Source of the DNA: Cephalotus follicularis
Lineage: Eukaryota; Streptophyta; Magnoliopsida; Oxalidales; Cephalotaceae
Assembly (NCBI GenBank): GCA_001972305.1
Contig: BDDD01002108.1
Location: forward strand, 15,795-79,794
Reading direction: 5' to 3'
DNA: 64,000 bases
Shown here: piece after piece, positions 44,601 to 58,239 of the stretch
Layout of the letters: each line of letters starts with the position of its first letter
Numbering within the stretch: position 1 is the stretch's first letter
Made by a program: the position numbers and the translations under genes
Notes under the pieces: model-generated
The model's database searches: none
Told to the model about the DNA's origin: nothing
The model's input: only the letters and a program-made list of their open reading frames with translations

Positions 44601-45514
44601 CATTGGGCAGCTCTGCCTCTAGCACGAGGTTTGCCTTCTAGCAAAGTGCCAATGCTCTAATTGGAGGAGTCAATAGTCTAAGGACTTAGCAGAATGATAA
44701 TATTTGGCTGTTAAACAGCTCATCACAATTCAAGTCCATTTCAAACAATAAATCACTCGATCCAAGGGAGCCATAAGCTCCAGTGGTCGGTTTCATCTCA
44801 AACAACTTAATAAAACCTTAATCCATACATCTAATCCTGATCTAACAATTCATAGTAGCATAACTCATCAGTTCGTAATAGTACAAACTATCAGTTCATA
44901 TTAGCACACATCATTCAAGGTAGAAATATGCCTGAAATCAAAACATATAAGTAAAGCCTACCTCAATAGATGTCAGGCTATAACTCTGGAAGAACTTGCT
45001 GCTAAAACCACTTGCAGATCTAGAAGAATTTGCTACAAAACTATCAATCTGCTGCTTCCTTCAAGCTCTACGCACTACTGCAAGTCTAGCGATTCCTTCT
45101 TTGCGCAAAACCGAGCTTTCTCTCTAAAATTTGCTCTCTCACTGTCTCCCTCTAGATCCAGAGACGAGAAGACAAAAATAATGAGAGTAGAGAGTATCTA
45201 ACTCTCTAGATAAAAGACACTATTTTGTCTCCTCCTGAATTATTCCAATTTAGGTCCCACTCCCACAAATATCTCTTTTATTTGGCGGAAGAATCTTGAG
45301 ACTTGCCTCACATGCCATCCTCCTTCACAATGGCCAGCCCAACATTCATGTTCCCCATGGTCCAAGTTCGGCCAAATGGAGAGAAGAAAACTCTTAAGCC
45401 CAAGTTTCCATGATCCAATATTATACAATATCTTTTAATACAAATAATTTATACAAAATCCGGGGCTTATATCCTCCCCTCCTTAAAGAAATCTCATCAT
45501 GAGATTCTCTAAGG

Positions 45515-48500
45515 TCAAAATAAGTAAGGGTACAATCCTTTCATTTCTTCCTCACGCTCCCATGTAGCTTCCTCAACTCCATCGTATAGCCATAGCACTT
45601 TTACCAATGGAATGGTCTTGCTTCTTAACTTTTTAATTCGGTGGTCAAGGATTTGGATAGGTGCCTCTTCATAACTCATGTACATTCTCAACTCCAATGG
45701 CTCATACTGTAGCATGTGAGAAGGATCTGGATGGTACTTCCTCAGCATTGAGACATGGAAGACATTATGCACATTTGATAAACTGGGCGGTTAAGGCAAG
45801 TCTGTAGGCGACTGCACCTACTCTTTCAAGGATCTCAAAAGGTCCTTGGAATCGAGGGGCCAATTTCCCCTTCTTGCTGAACCTCATGATTCATTTGGTC
45901 GATGAGACCTTGAGGAATACATGATATCCCATGGTGAACTCTAACTTCCACATGCGTTGATCAGCATAACTCTTTTGTCTACTCTAGGCTGTCAAAAGCC
46001 TTTCTCTGATGACTTTAGCCTTCTCCGTTGTCTTTTGCACAAGCTTTGGCCCTAATAGACTCTGTTCACCAACTTCAAACCAACAAATTGAGGTTCTATA
46101 TTTTCGACCATAGAGAGCCTCAAATGGTGCCATTCTGATGCTGGAATGATAACTGTTATTGTACGAGAACTCTACTGCCACCCCAATCCATTACACATAC
46201 CTGTAGCATGTCTTCAAGAGTCTAGATAGTCCTCTTAGACTGACCATCAGTCTGGGGATGAAAAGTTGTGCTAAAATGTGCTGAAACTCAACTGGGTACC
46301 AAATGATGTCTGTAGTTTCTTCCAAAACCGCGATGTAAATCGGGGGTCCTTGTCGGAAACCACACTGACTGGTACTCCATGGAGCCTGAAAATCTCTCCA
46401 AAGTACAAGGTTGCTAACCGTTCAAGAGAATAAGTTGTCTTGATCGTGAGAAAATGTGCAGATTTGGTAAAGCTATCAATGATCATATGGCATCACGGTT
46501 AGACCTTGTTCTTGGTAACCCTGTCACAAAATCCATGGTGATGTGTTACCATTTCCATTGGGCCACAGGCAACGGTTGAAGCGATCCAGCTGGTCTCTGG
46601 TGTTCTGCCTTGATTTGCTGACATGTCAGGCAGGAAGCAACATATTCAGCTATCTCCCTTTTCATGTTACTCCACCAGTAGTTGAGCTTCAAGTCTCAGT
46701 ACATCTTAGTACTCCTCGGATGCACTGAGAAACTGGAGTGATGGGCCTGTGACAAAAGTTCATCCTTCAATTCTTTATTACTGTGAACACAAACTCTTCC
46801 CCTATATTTGATCAATCCATCACCCTAAACGGAGAATTTGGGTTTCAATCCTCCTTGACCATCTAATGCCATCTTAAGCAAGCTTCCATCCATACTTTGT
46901 GCTTCTCTAATCTTGTCCAACAACCGTGGACGTGCCTGAATCTGGCTAACCGTTAAGCAAGCTAATTGGCGACTCAAAGCGTGTACCACCACATTAGCTT
47001 TGCCTATATGGTACTGTATCTCACAGTTATAATCATTAAGCAATTCTATCCATCTTCGTTGCCTCAAATTCAGGTCTTTCTGGGAGAACAGATCCTTCAA
47101 TCTTTTGTGATCGGTATACATATCAAAGTTCATGCCATAGAGGTAGTGCTTCCATTTGCGTAGTGCAAACACTATCGCTGCTATTCGAGGTCATGAGTTG
47201 GATAACTCTCCTCATGAGGCTTCAACTTCCTTGAAGCATACGCGATCACTTTTTTATTATGCATCAGAACACATCCCAAGCCATTTCCTGATGCATCACT
47301 ATATACCACAAAGCCTTCATTACCTTTTGGCAAGGCCAAAATTGGTGTAGGGATCAAACGATGTTTTAACTCTTGGAAGCTTCGTTCAAAATAATCATCC
47401 CATACAAACATTGTCTATTTCTGCATCAATTGGAGGTGTGGCAATCCGTGAAAATCCCTCGACAAAACGACGGTAATACGCTGCAAAGCCTAAGAAACTT
47501 CAGACTTCTGCCACATTTGTCGGTCATTTCGAGTCTCTCAATGCTTCTATCTTTGCTGGATCTACCAATAACCTGACACTAGAAATAACATGACAAAGAA
47601 AATCTACCTCTGACAACCAAAATTCACATTTGCTAAACTTGGCAGACAACTGGTGCTCTCTCAAAATCTGCAACGCCAAGTGCAAATCCTCTCCATGTTC
47701 CTCCATAGATTTGGAGTACACCAAGATATAATCAATGAAGACCACGATGAATTGGTCTAGATATGGACTAAATACCCGATTCAACAGGCTCGTGAATGTA
47801 GCAGGGGCATTGGTCACCCCAAAGGGCATCACCACGAACTCATAATGTCTATACCGTGACATAAAAGCTATCTTTGGAATGTCTTCTGCTCTAACTCTGA
47901 GCTGATGATACCTTGATCTTAAATCCAACTTGGAGAATACTGAAGATCCTCTCAGCTGGTCAAACAATTCCTCAATATGCGACAGTGGGTACTTGTTCTT
48001 GATATCAATCTTATTGAGCTGCCGATAATGAATGCACATCCTCAAAGATCCATCATTCTTCTTAACAAATAGGACATACGCTCCTCATAGGGAGACACTC
48101 AGTCAAATGAAACCTTTATCGAGCAGCTCATGCAATTGCAATTTCAATTCCTTTAGTTCAGGAGGGGCCATGCGATATGGAGCTCTCGATATTGGTGCTG
48201 TCACTGGCAGTAGATCTAAAACAAATTCCACATCTCTTAAGAGGTAAGGATGTCAATTCCTCCATAAATACATCCGGATATTCACAAACATCGAAAACAT
48301 CCTCCAATCTCGGCACCCATTTCCTGCCATCTGTCACATGTGCCAGGTAACCATTGCAATCTTGTCTTAGAAGTCTGTTGGTATGCATAGCAGAAATCAT
48401 CTGAACCGATTGGTACTCTAAGGTTCCAACAAACTGGAACTGAGACTGGCCTGACATACAGAAGGTTACGACCTTTCTATTACAATCCACATAAACATAG

Positions 48501-48823
48501 TGTGTCGCCAACCAATCCATTCCAAGGATTACATCAAGCTCACCCATCGACAACACTATCAGATCAGCCATCAAGACACGATCAACGATCTTGATGGCAC
48601 AAGACTTACACACCCATTCAGAAATAACAGACTCTCCTATTGGTGTGCTAACTTCCATTTTAAAAGGTAAAGGTTCTGGCTCCACATCCAAATAACATAT
48701 AAAATGTGATGCAATGTATGAATGGGATGAGCCTGGATCTATGAGAGTCTGTGCCATATGCTGATATATATAAATGGTACCTCTAATAATTAAGGCAGAT
48801 CCCGCTACGGCTCTCTGATCCAT
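45515..48823 (-). pseudogene. pol: C pol region
   Basis: On the minus strand, from right to left: protease (about 48820-48400; [14 protein letters not shown]), RT (about 48180-47560; [36 protein letters not shown]), RNase H (about 47400-46830; [24 protein letters not shown]), integrase core (about 46490-45990; FTKSAHF, VSDKDPRFTSRFWKKL), and a chromodomain-like tail (45772-45515; HNVFHVSMLRKYHPDPSH, EEATWEREEEM). Tekay/Del-like order. Many breaks. Confidence 0.9.
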
Positions 48824-49039
48824 GGCATAAACTCTATCCTATACGGTAGGTGTCGATCCCATAAGTTGCATACCACGATCTCCTCGCCCCGTAGAAGGTG
48901 AACTGGCAATAGGACGACCCTGGTATTGCGATCCAGAACCACAACTCTGTTGTGAACCTTACTACGATCAAGCTGAACTCTGTCCTGGCTGATTTCTCGA
49001 ACCATACCTGTTATGAGGACACTCCGCAGCCATATGATC

Positions 49040-50278
49040 CATAGCTCCACAAACCATGCATTTGTCGGTCTTCCACCAACAATCATCTCAAGCATGATTG
49101 GTGTACTGACAATATATGCACGGGTCAAAAGGGACCTGACTTCCATCACTAGGAAGCCAAGAGTGACCTCCCTGAGGTGACAATCTCTCCTGGTGCCTCA
49201 CCCGAGAGCCACGACCTCGTCTCCTCTACTAAGAACTACAAAATTGTCCTCCTAGCCTTGAGAACCCGGATGGACTACCGATGCTCTCAGGAGATCCTCC
49301 CTGACTCGGGCTGCTTCTGTTCCTCGACCTCTGGGATTTATTACTACTCCTATAACTTCTTCCTGGAGAAACTGGCCTCCTGTTGTCAACCCGAATCCTC
49401 AAGTTAAGTAGCTCCTCAGCCACCACCTCAATATCTTTGGTTCTGCTATCCAGCTCAACAAAGGATCTCAATTAAAGGAAGTAGCTTCTATCTGACATCC
49501 GGTCTAAGCCCACCAAGAAACTTCTTGGCCTTCCTTGCTTCAGTGCCAACTGTATGAGGAGCTATCCTTGACAATTCAATAAACTTGACCTGGTACTAGG
49601 TCACTAACATGTTGCCTTGGGTTAAGCCAAGAAATTCAGCCTCCCTTTTATCAAATTCAGCCTCAAGATAGTACTGCTCATTGAACTATGTTCTAAACAT
49701 GTTCCATGAATTTGGTATCCCTGATTCTTCCTAGGAGGCAACAACCATTCTCCACCAATGTTCTGCTTCACCCTGGAGCATATAAGTGGCGAAAACAAAC
49801 TTTTTGGAGTCTGAACATCCTAAGACCCTGAAGATTTTCTCAATCAGCATTAGCCATCTCTCAGCAATACCAGCATCAGGGTCCCTCTTAAAAACTAGAG
49901 GATTTAACTTCAAAAACCTGATTAAGGGATCCTCCCTGCGTGTAGGCAGATCAACTGATCTCCTTGCTGCTTCTGCATGCCTAGTCGGTCTTACACCTGG
50001 GGATTGCTCTGGAGCCTCTACTGTACGCCTAATCGGCCTTGCAGCTGGGGTTTGCTCAACTGCAGCTGCTTGTCGTTGCATAAATTCACTTATTCGGGCA
50101 TCATGTCATACATCTTCCTCAAATAACCTTTGGGTTGCTCTTGGCTAGGAGTGACAAATTCTGTTTATTGGCCCACATTCTATTCCTCTTGTTCTTCAAC
50201 ATCTCTACTGGCTTGGGTATGTTTGGTTGACGGCCCTGCCTTAGCCCTTCTTGCAGTTCCTCTTTGATGACCGTCCAT
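49040..50278 (-). pseudogene. gag: C gag region
   Basis: Starts at an ATG at 50278 (MDGHQRGTARRAKAGPS), runs through the gag core (LIRFLKLNPLVFKRD, AEHWWRM), and ends in two zinc knuckles near 49115-49040. Element D starts its gag with MDGQCGRTAKG, so C and D are relatives. Several breaks. Confidence 0.85.
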
Positions 50279-50948
50279 ATCTACCTTGTATAAGAGAAGA
50301 AGGGTTAATATCCACTTATCATATTCACAACTCCAAAATAATTGAATTAACCAATAATCTTACTCACATCAATAAATTCCAAAGCCAAGGATCCTATAGT
50401 GGCATAGCCAACATAGCGTGTCTCCAATAACACATAAACTGTCAAGCCCTAAACCATGAGGAGGACCCCACAGACTGACACTTGGCATACCGTCCACATA
50501 ATCCATTTACGTCATCCAAAATATGCAATCAATTTAAAACTTTAAAGTAGAATTATGCATGCAAAAATAACCATTAAATATCTTGCGTGGGTAACCCAAA
50601 AGTATATATTCATGTCTTATAACTTAAGCTCTGCCACAAGTTGGCAGGTCAAATATAACTGTTACAACCTTATTTGCATATTACATTCTTATACAAGGTA
50701 AGTCGAACAGAACTGCACTGAAGAAGAAGCCTTACACTGCGATCCAGCTTATCTGGTCACTGTGCTGCATCACCTGAACATGACCCATTTCAAGAATGGG
50801 TCAGTAACCCTTGGTTGTGTAGGCTATACTTTATGCAGAGCATGAAAATGCATGACATGCAAGATGCTCAATTCCAACAATTCATATAGTCCTAGAAGTA
50901 ATCATCCACAACATTCCATAGCCATAACAAGACCATTCCATCATCAAT

Positions 50949-53900
50949 TGCAATGCCCCGGATATATATGGATAAATACATATATATAATAATAATAAAA
51001 AAATAAAAATAAAAAAAAGAAAGAAAAAATGCCAGGCACTTCAAGCAAAAGAAAGGGAGAGAGTGCGAGAGAGGAAGCATGCGGGAGAGAGAACCAGAGG
51101 GGGAATGAGAAACCGGAGAAGATGATGGTGAAGGTACCGAACCGGGAAAGCGAGCGGCGCGACTTCACCCACGATAACTTCCTCTCTCTTCTTTATTTTC
51201 TCTTTCCTTCTTCCCCGATGCCAAGCCTCAGTGAGCATCGGCCGTGCGTTTTCGCCACCGTTAGCGTCGCGGCTAGAGCGGGTCTTCCTCTAGAAGGCTA
51301 GCTCTACCCGTTTTGACCACTGTTGAGGCGCCATTCGGTCGAAATCGACCAGTTTTGAGCTGCCGGGTCGACTCAGCGAACCCAAATCGCTGCCGTCTAT
51401 GACTGATTGATGGATTTTAAGGTCGGTTATGGCATTTTTGGGTGTTGACCGGAGTTATGGTTGATCGTCGAGTCAACTCAGTGAGTTGAACTCACTGCCG
51501 GCCGTGACTGGGCGTTTCGACACTGATTCACGGCGAGTTACGGGTGGAGACACCTTAAGCCGACTGTGGATGTTTAGCGAGCCAACTCAGTGAGTTGACT
51601 CACTGATGGCTGTGACTGCGTGATTCACGGCCAGTCACGGTTATCAATGTGTAGATTGTAACGGAATGTGTGATTGTTATTACAGCGATGCTGAAAGAGA
51701 AATAGAGCTCTGTTAACACCAGATGGAGCTGTGATCGTGATCGAGAGTGAAGCTTAGAGGAGGAGGCAGCTAGTCGATTCCACTGCAAGTCCTCCCAACT
51801 CACAAGCTCAGCTGTTAAGAGGTAGGTATACATATGCTCCAACGGTACATGCTCAGATTATTGTTGGCTTCATCCCATTTGTATACGCCGGTATGGGACG
51901 GTAGTATACGAATGGTAGATCACTAGAGTATGGTTATACTACTTTACTTTCATTCATGCATTTTGAATGGATTGTATGGACATGACTGTTCATTAATGAT
52001 TGTATGCTAAATTGATTGTTATGGTTATGCATGATTATAGATTAAATGGATTAATGAACTGTATGCGGGCATAATGGACTAAATGGAGAATTGAGAGAAG
52101 TTGAGCTTCTGCCTTCTCTCAATTCAAGGGTTATGATATTGGAAATGGTTTATGGGTTATGGCTATTGTATGGATTGATCGATTGTATTGTATGAGACTA
52201 AATGAGATAACCCATTCATGACCCACATCTCTGTCATGAAGGTCATGAATGTTAGACCACATCATATGGTGTGGATATGGTATGCGTGGACCTACGTTAT
52301 GCACGGTGTGGTCAGTGTTATCTCGACCCTATTCGTCTATGACACTAAGAGTGCGTAGATAATGGAATGGACCTTATGGATCGCTATTGAATGTATCGTC
52401 ATCGAATCGTATCGTATCGATATTGTATCATTATGGATCGTATCGTTATCGAATCGTATTGCATCGTTATCGTATCGTATCATTATAGATCGTATCGGTA
52501 TCATTTTCAGACCAGGACCTTCGGGAACTGGGTAATCGTATCGTTATCGGACCAGGACCTTCGGGAACTGGGTAATTGTATCGTTATCAGACCAGGACCT
52601 TCGAGAACTGGGTAATCGTATCGTTATTGGACCAGGACCTTTGGGAATTGGGTAATCGTATCATATCGTTATCGAATCGTATTGTATTGTTGTAGATTAT
52701 GTCGTATCGTTATCGAATCGTTATGAATCGAATCGTCATGGATTGTAAACAGTTATGGACCGTTATCGGATATGGACCCTAAACGGATATGAATTGCAAA
52801 TAGTTATGGACCGTTATCGGACATGGACCATAAATGGATGTGAATCGTAAATGGATATGGACCGTAAACGGTTATGGTTATTGAGGGCAACGGTTATGGC
52901 CATGGATGGATACGATATGGTTATGGACCATATGGTTATGGATTGTGATGGTCCTAATTGTTATGGTATGGCTATGATATGGTTACGGTAGGACCATGGT
53001 ATGTATCCCCAGATGGTTGTTGTTGATCCTATTCTTATACATCAGTATGGGACGGTTGTATACGAATGGTAGATCACTAGTGGTGAATCTAGGGGAATGG
53101 TTGTAATGGGCTAGAACCTTTGGGGTCTGGCATTGGCCTGTTAAAGAGTGATGATTGATTTGATGCCATTCCTATACACCGGTATGGGACGGTCGTATAC
53201 GAATGGTAGATCACATGTTCTATTGTTCTCTAGGTTATGGTGCATGACCTTTATATTATGAGCTATATTGCTATGAATTGGCATTCGTACATCTCTTTCC
53301 ATGCATACATCTCACATATTGTACACATATCTACTGCACTTCAATATGTTCATTTCATATGTATATCCTACACAACCTTCGGGTTACTGACCCATTGCAT
53401 TGTATTGTAATGTAATGGGTTAGGTTCAGGTCGAGATGGCGTGCAGCAATGATCAGCCGGGCTAAATCGCAGAGTAAGGATCTACATCTCCTCCGACCTG
53501 TCTTATATAAATGTGTTTAATGTAAATGTACAAATGTTATATAAGAGACATATTTTCCTTCTGTATTAACCTGCCGGCTTGTGGCAGAGCTTGATTTATA
53601 TGTGTGTTGATGTAAAGGATATAGATGGGTCCTCCCATTGTGATAAACTGTTGTTTCCTCCTACGGGAGTGTGGAATTATCGAGGGCTGAGCCCAGATAT
53701 TAATTGTGTTTTCTTTACAGGGGGATATAGTCCCATAAACGAATACTTCATGCCGAAATTTCGGGAAATTTTAAGAGTTAGTTTTTATTTGAATTGATTG
53801 TTCCGCGGATGTAATATGACTTTGACTTAAAGATTTATATGTATAGCACTTTGGAATATGATTGATAAATGATATGGATATGCAATGACTGAATGGAAGG

Positions 53901-53952
53901 TATCTCACGCGTCGGATCGTGGGGGTTTACTCTCGCGGTTCGGGGCGTGATA
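50949..53952 (+). repeat. D 5' LTR (3.0 kb)
   Basis: Contains a GA-rich leader (51030-51130), TCAACTCAGTGAGTTGA-type inverted repeats (51470-51610), three copies of the GTATAC block shared with LTR F, a 40-bp tandem repeat (52509-52665) and ATCG-rich microsatellite. It ends CGGGGCGTGATA. Primer site TGGTATCAGAGC at 53956-53967 is perfect. Confidence 0.9.
52509..52665 (+). repeat. 40-bp tandem repeat, four copies
   Basis: ACCAGGACCTTCGGGAACTG starts at 52511, 52551, 52591 and 52631, exactly 40 bp apart, each followed by GGTAATCGTATCGTTAT with few changes. It is embedded in a longer ATCGTATCG-rich tract (52390-52740). Confidence 0.95.
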
Positions 53953-55166
53953 GCTTGGTATCAGAGCCGGTCCTATGCTGGATACGCTAGGATAGGGTGC
54001 TCGGTTAGTGGAATTGTGATTGATGGATTGAGTAAAAGTGCTATATTTGGAGTTACTTGGCGTAGCGGAATAAGAAGTGTTATATGAAGTATCTTGGAAT
54101 TACGGTTATGAAAGTTGATAGCTGACTGTTGTCTCTTATACAAGGTAGGATATGGATGGTCAATGCGGAAGAACCGCAAAAGGAGATAGAGCCGGGACGA
54201 TGACCAGACGGACCCGAGGTAATAGAATTGTGGAAAAGGAAAGTGCGGCCCAAGAAGCAGAACATGATGCTTCGGCTCAAGGAGAGCCTAGTGATTATTC
54301 AAGAGAGATGCATGGAATGATGACCAAATGCATGGAATGCTGCCGCGACAAGTAGCTGCAAATTGACGGTAGCCAACGTGAGGCTAAGTTTATTGAGTTA
54401 TCAAGGATAACATCTCATATGGTTAGCATGGAAGCAAGGTAGGCTAAGAGGGTTCCTACCTAATCCACAGATCAATGGATCTTGCTAAACGATCCAGTAG
54501 AGTTGCCGATGGATGAATTGGAAGTGATTTCAAAGATGGATCCATACGGATATGCTTTATCATTGGCAACCTCCAATTCACGATGTGGACCTTATGAGTT
54601 GATCGTCATGCCGTTTGGGGTGACCAATGCCCTGTTGGATTCATGGACCTTATGAAAAGGGTGCGTAGTCCGTATCTTGACCACTTCATCGTAGTCTCAT
54701 TCGGTGATGTGTTCGTGCATTCCAAGTTTACGGGATGCCGTGGAAAATGGATGAGCTGGGCATGACAGGTCTTGCAAGATAGCCAATGGTATGCCAAGTT
54801 CAGCAAATGTGGATTTTGGTTATTGGAAGTAGTTTTCCTTGGTCACGATTTCTTCCGTATCGGTTCATTTATGAACCTAACGAGGATAGGAGTAGCAAGG
54901 GATGGAAATGGCTGAGATACGTGACAATAGTCCGTGGTTTCTTAGGGTTAGCCAGCTATTACTGCTGCCTTTTCGAAGGACGATGAAATGGGTTATACTG
55001 TCGTGGACCAAATGGTTAAAGGATGAGGACGTTTCATGGGTGAAGTGTTACGACAGTATCATGGGCTTGAGAAAGCTACATGATACATGAAGGAGAGGTG
55101 AAGGTGTCCCTCACATCTTTTGACCTAAGGAATCTCGAGGACGAGATTTCTCTAAGGAGGGGAGGA
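53953..55166 (+). pseudogene. D internal region
   Basis: Gag start MDGQCGRTAKG at 54152. Further on are RT scraps: [15 protein letters not shown] (about 54590), a KFSKC-FW type segment (about 54800), and a FLGLASYY segment (about 54940). Polypurine tract AAGGAGGGGAGGA at 55154-55166. No usable protein could come from it. Confidence 0.8.
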
Positions 55167-56266
55167 TGTAATACCCTAGATATATATGGATAAATAAATA
55201 AAAGAAAAGCGCTTGGCGTTTTAACACTAGGCACTTCAAGCAAAAGAAAGGGAGAGAGTGCGAGAGAGGAAGCATGCGGGAGAGAGAACCAGAGGGGCAG
55301 AGAGAAGCCGAAGAAGATGACGGCGAAGGCGTCGGACCGGGAAAGTGAGCGGCGCAACTTCACCCACGGTAACTTCCTCTTTCTCTTCTTTCTTTTCTCT
55401 TTCCTTCTTCCCCAACGCCAAGCCTCCGTTAGCATCGGCCAAGCATTTTCGCCGCCGTTAGCGTCGCGGATGGAGTAGGTCTTCCTCTAGAAGGCTAGCT
55501 CTACCCGTTTTGACCACTGTTGAGGCGCCATTCGGTCAGAATCGGCCGAATTTGAGCTGCCAAGTCGACTCAGCGAACCCAACTCGCTGCCGTCTATGAC
55601 CGCGCATTTAGAGCCTAGTCACTGCGAGTCTCGGTCGTTAATGGCCTGATTGAAGGATTTTAAGGTCGGTTATGGAATTTTTGAGTGTTGACCGGAGTTG
55701 TGGTTGACCGTCGAGTCAACACAGTGAGTTGAACTCACTGCCGGCCGTGACTGGGCGTTTCGGCACCGATTCGCAGCGAGTTACGGGTGGAGACACCTTA
55801 AGCTGACTGTTTTGTGACACTTTTATGAAGTGGCTGGAATTGTGGATGTCCGGCGAGTCAACTCAGTGACTTGACTCACTGTCGGCTGTGACTGCGCGAT
55901 TCACAGCGTGTCGCGGTTATCAATGTGTAGATCGTAACGGAATGTGTGATTGTTATTGCAGCGATGCTGAAAGAGAAATAGAGCTATGTTAACACCACAT
56001 GGAGCTGTGATCGTGATCGAGAGTGGAGCTGAAAGAGAAATATAGTCCGATAAACGAATACTTCATGCCGAAATTTCGGGAAATTTTAAGAGTTAGTTTT
56101 TATTTGAATTGATTGTTCCGCTGATGTAATATGCCTTTGACTTAAAGATTTTATGTATAGCACTTTGGAATATGATTGATAGATGATATGGATATGATAT
56201 GACTGATTGGAAGGTATCTCACGCGTCGGATCATGGGGGTTTACTCTCGCGGTTCAGGGCGTGACA
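55167..56266 (+). repeat. D 3' LTR, internally shortened (1.1 kb)
   Basis: The first 870 bp and last 230 bp match the 5' LTR. About 1.9 kb in the middle, including the 40-bp repeats and the shared GTATAC blocks, is missing. It begins TGTAATACCCTAG after the polypurine tract and ends CAGGGCGTGACA. Confidence 0.9.
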
Positions 56267-57937
56267 TCAACATCGTCCATAATACTCTAAGAATCATCTC
56301 GGAGCACATATAAGTTCTCCTCGGCCACCTCTGCCGAGGTAGTAGACCACACCAATTCCATAGCATACAAATTCATCTTAAGACACATATTCCTTGGCCT
56401 CCTTTGCCGAGGTGGAGTAGATTAGGCACTCTTGGTGCCATAGACAAAGTAGGCGAGATAGAACTGGCCTGGGCATCCTTCCTCCGAATGCTAGTTTCAT
56501 ATAAGATAGAGTCCTATAGGTTCAATCACTATATATGCCTCTTCTCGGTCATCTCGATTTGTGACCATTTCGGTCATCTCGATCTGTATCAATTTCGGTC
56601 ATCTCGGTTGATGACCATTTCGGTCATCTCAGTCGGTGGCCTTCACGGTCATCTCAGTCGGTGACCCATAGGGATCTTAACTACTTAATTCCTTTAGAAT
56701 ATTGGTATAGAAGCCCCTTTGTAGATATAAGAGGGGATGCAGGGTTGGAACCGGCATGTTTGGTAGAGAACAAGACGCTAAACACCAACTCTGTAGTTCT
56801 AGCACTTTTGGGACATGTCTACTCTATAATCTTTGGAATAAGTCTTCTTTGAGGCCTTGGGGCGTAGGTCTGCTCTGCAACCATTGGGACATGTCTGCTT
56901 TGTAGCCTCAAGGACAGGTATGCTCTGCAGCCATTGGGACTAGTCTGCTCTGTAGCCTTGGCATTGGCCTGCTCTGCAGCCTTAAGGACTGGTTTGCTCT
57001 GCAGCCTTGGCACTTGTCTGCTATGCAACCATTGGGATTGGTCTGCTCTGCAGCCTTGGCACTGGTCTGCTCTGTAGCCATTGAGCAGGTTTGCCTTCTA
57101 GCAAAGCGCCACCGCTCTAATTGGAGGTGTCAACAATCTAAGGACTTACCAGAATGATAATATATGGTTGTTAAATAGCTCATCATAACTCAAGTCCAAT
57201 TCAGACAATCAATCACTCGATCCAAGTGAGCCATAAGCTCCAGTGATCCGTTCCAACTCAAACAGCTTAATAAAACCTTAATCCATACATCTAATCCTGA
57301 TCTAACAATTCATAGTAGCATAAATCATCAGTTCGTAATAGTACAAACTATCAGTTCATATCAGCGCACATCATTCAAGGTAGAAATATGCCTGAAATAA
57401 AAACATATAAGTAAAGCCTACCTCAATATATGTCAAGCTATAGCTCTGGAAGAACTTGCTGCTAAAACCACTTGCAGATCTAGAAGAATATGCTGCAAAA
57501 CCGTCAATCTGCTGCTTCCTTCAAGCTCTATGCACTTCTGCGAGTCTAACGACTCATTCTTTGCGCCAAACCGAGCTTTCAGTCTCAAATTTTCTCTCTC
57601 ACTGTCTCCCTCTAGATCCAAAGATGAGAAAATAAAAATAATGAGAGTAGAGAGTATCGAACTCTCTAGATAAAAAGGCATTCTTTTGTCTCCTCCAGAA
57701 TTATTCCACCTCAGGTCCCACTCCCACAAATATCTCTTTTATTTGGTGGAATAATATAGAGACTTGCCTCGCATGCCATCCTCCTGCATAATGGCCGACC
57801 CAACATTCATTTTCCCCATGGTCCAAGTTTGGCCCAATGAAAAGAAGAAAACTCTTAAGCCGAAATTGCCATTATCCAATATTATACAATATCTTTTAAT
57901 GCAAATAATTTATACAAAATCCAGGGCTTACACAGAC

Positions 57938-58230
57938 TCTTCGGTTAGAACTATTGGTATCTGAGTCATGGATAGAACATGATTCTCAAGCGTGTGATGA
58001 TGAGAAAAATTGATGACTCTCATGTTTAATAGATGTTATACGATTAACTCTTGATTTAAAAACACTCTGAAACAAGACACAGGGAAATGATGTGTTCATA
58101 TACTCTGATGGTAAATAAAGAGTGTGAAATATGCAAGATTGTTAGAGTTTCATTGTGTTAGGTCAATTTTCTCTTTCAAACTGAAGATTTTAAACCACTA
58201 CATGTTGATTATATGAGGTAAATTGTTTTA
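57938..58230. other. Flank right of element C, nothing firm
   Basis: Continuation of the sequence interrupted by C. TTGGTATCTGAGTCATGG at 57953-57970 looks like an LTR-element primer site, but no LTR edge is visible next to it. Otherwise AT-rich and uninformative. Confidence 0.3.
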
Positions 58231-58239
58231 TTCAATCTA

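Larger units (their letters stand above)
43201..45471 (-). repeat. C 3' LTR (2.27 kb)
   Basis: On the minus strand it follows polypurine tract AAGGAGGGGAGGA (45472-45484) and starts TATAAGCCCCGG. The right copy keeps TGTAAGCCC. It ends CGGGGCGTGACA. It includes two phased arrays (43990-44185 and 44338-44600). Confidence 0.9.
50949..56266 (+). mobile_element. Ty3/gypsy deletion derivative D, nested in C
   Basis: Edges TGCAATGCCCCGG...CAGGGCGTGACA, flanked by TCAAT (50944-50948) and TCAAC (56267-56271), a duplication with one change. 5' LTR 50949-53952, internal 53953-55166, 3' LTR 55167-56266. The internal 1.2 kb holds only the beginning of gag joined to scraps of RT, so it was non-autonomous. 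LTR divergence is about 8-9% in the comparable part. Broken. Confidence 0.9.
43201..57932 (-). mobile_element. Ty3/gypsy element C with nested element D
   Basis: Complete minus-strand element. Outer edges TGTCACGCCCC (43201) and GGGCTTACA (57932) are flanked by CAGAC on both sides (43196-43200 and 57933-57937). 3' LTR on the left, coding region in the middle, 5' LTR on the right. Without D it is about 9.4 kb. Its LTRs differ by about 9-10% over the first 250 bp, so it is clearly older than A2 or E, perhaps 3-4 million years. The coding region has many breaks (around ten). Confidence 0.93.
50440..57932 (-). repeat. C 5' LTR, split by element D
   Basis: The two parts, 50440-50948 and 56267-57932, match the left LTR continuously. 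Without D and its target duplication the length is about 2.17 kb. The split lies at 43712 in the left copy's coordinates. The primer site next to 50440 is too degenerate to assign. Confidence 0.9.
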
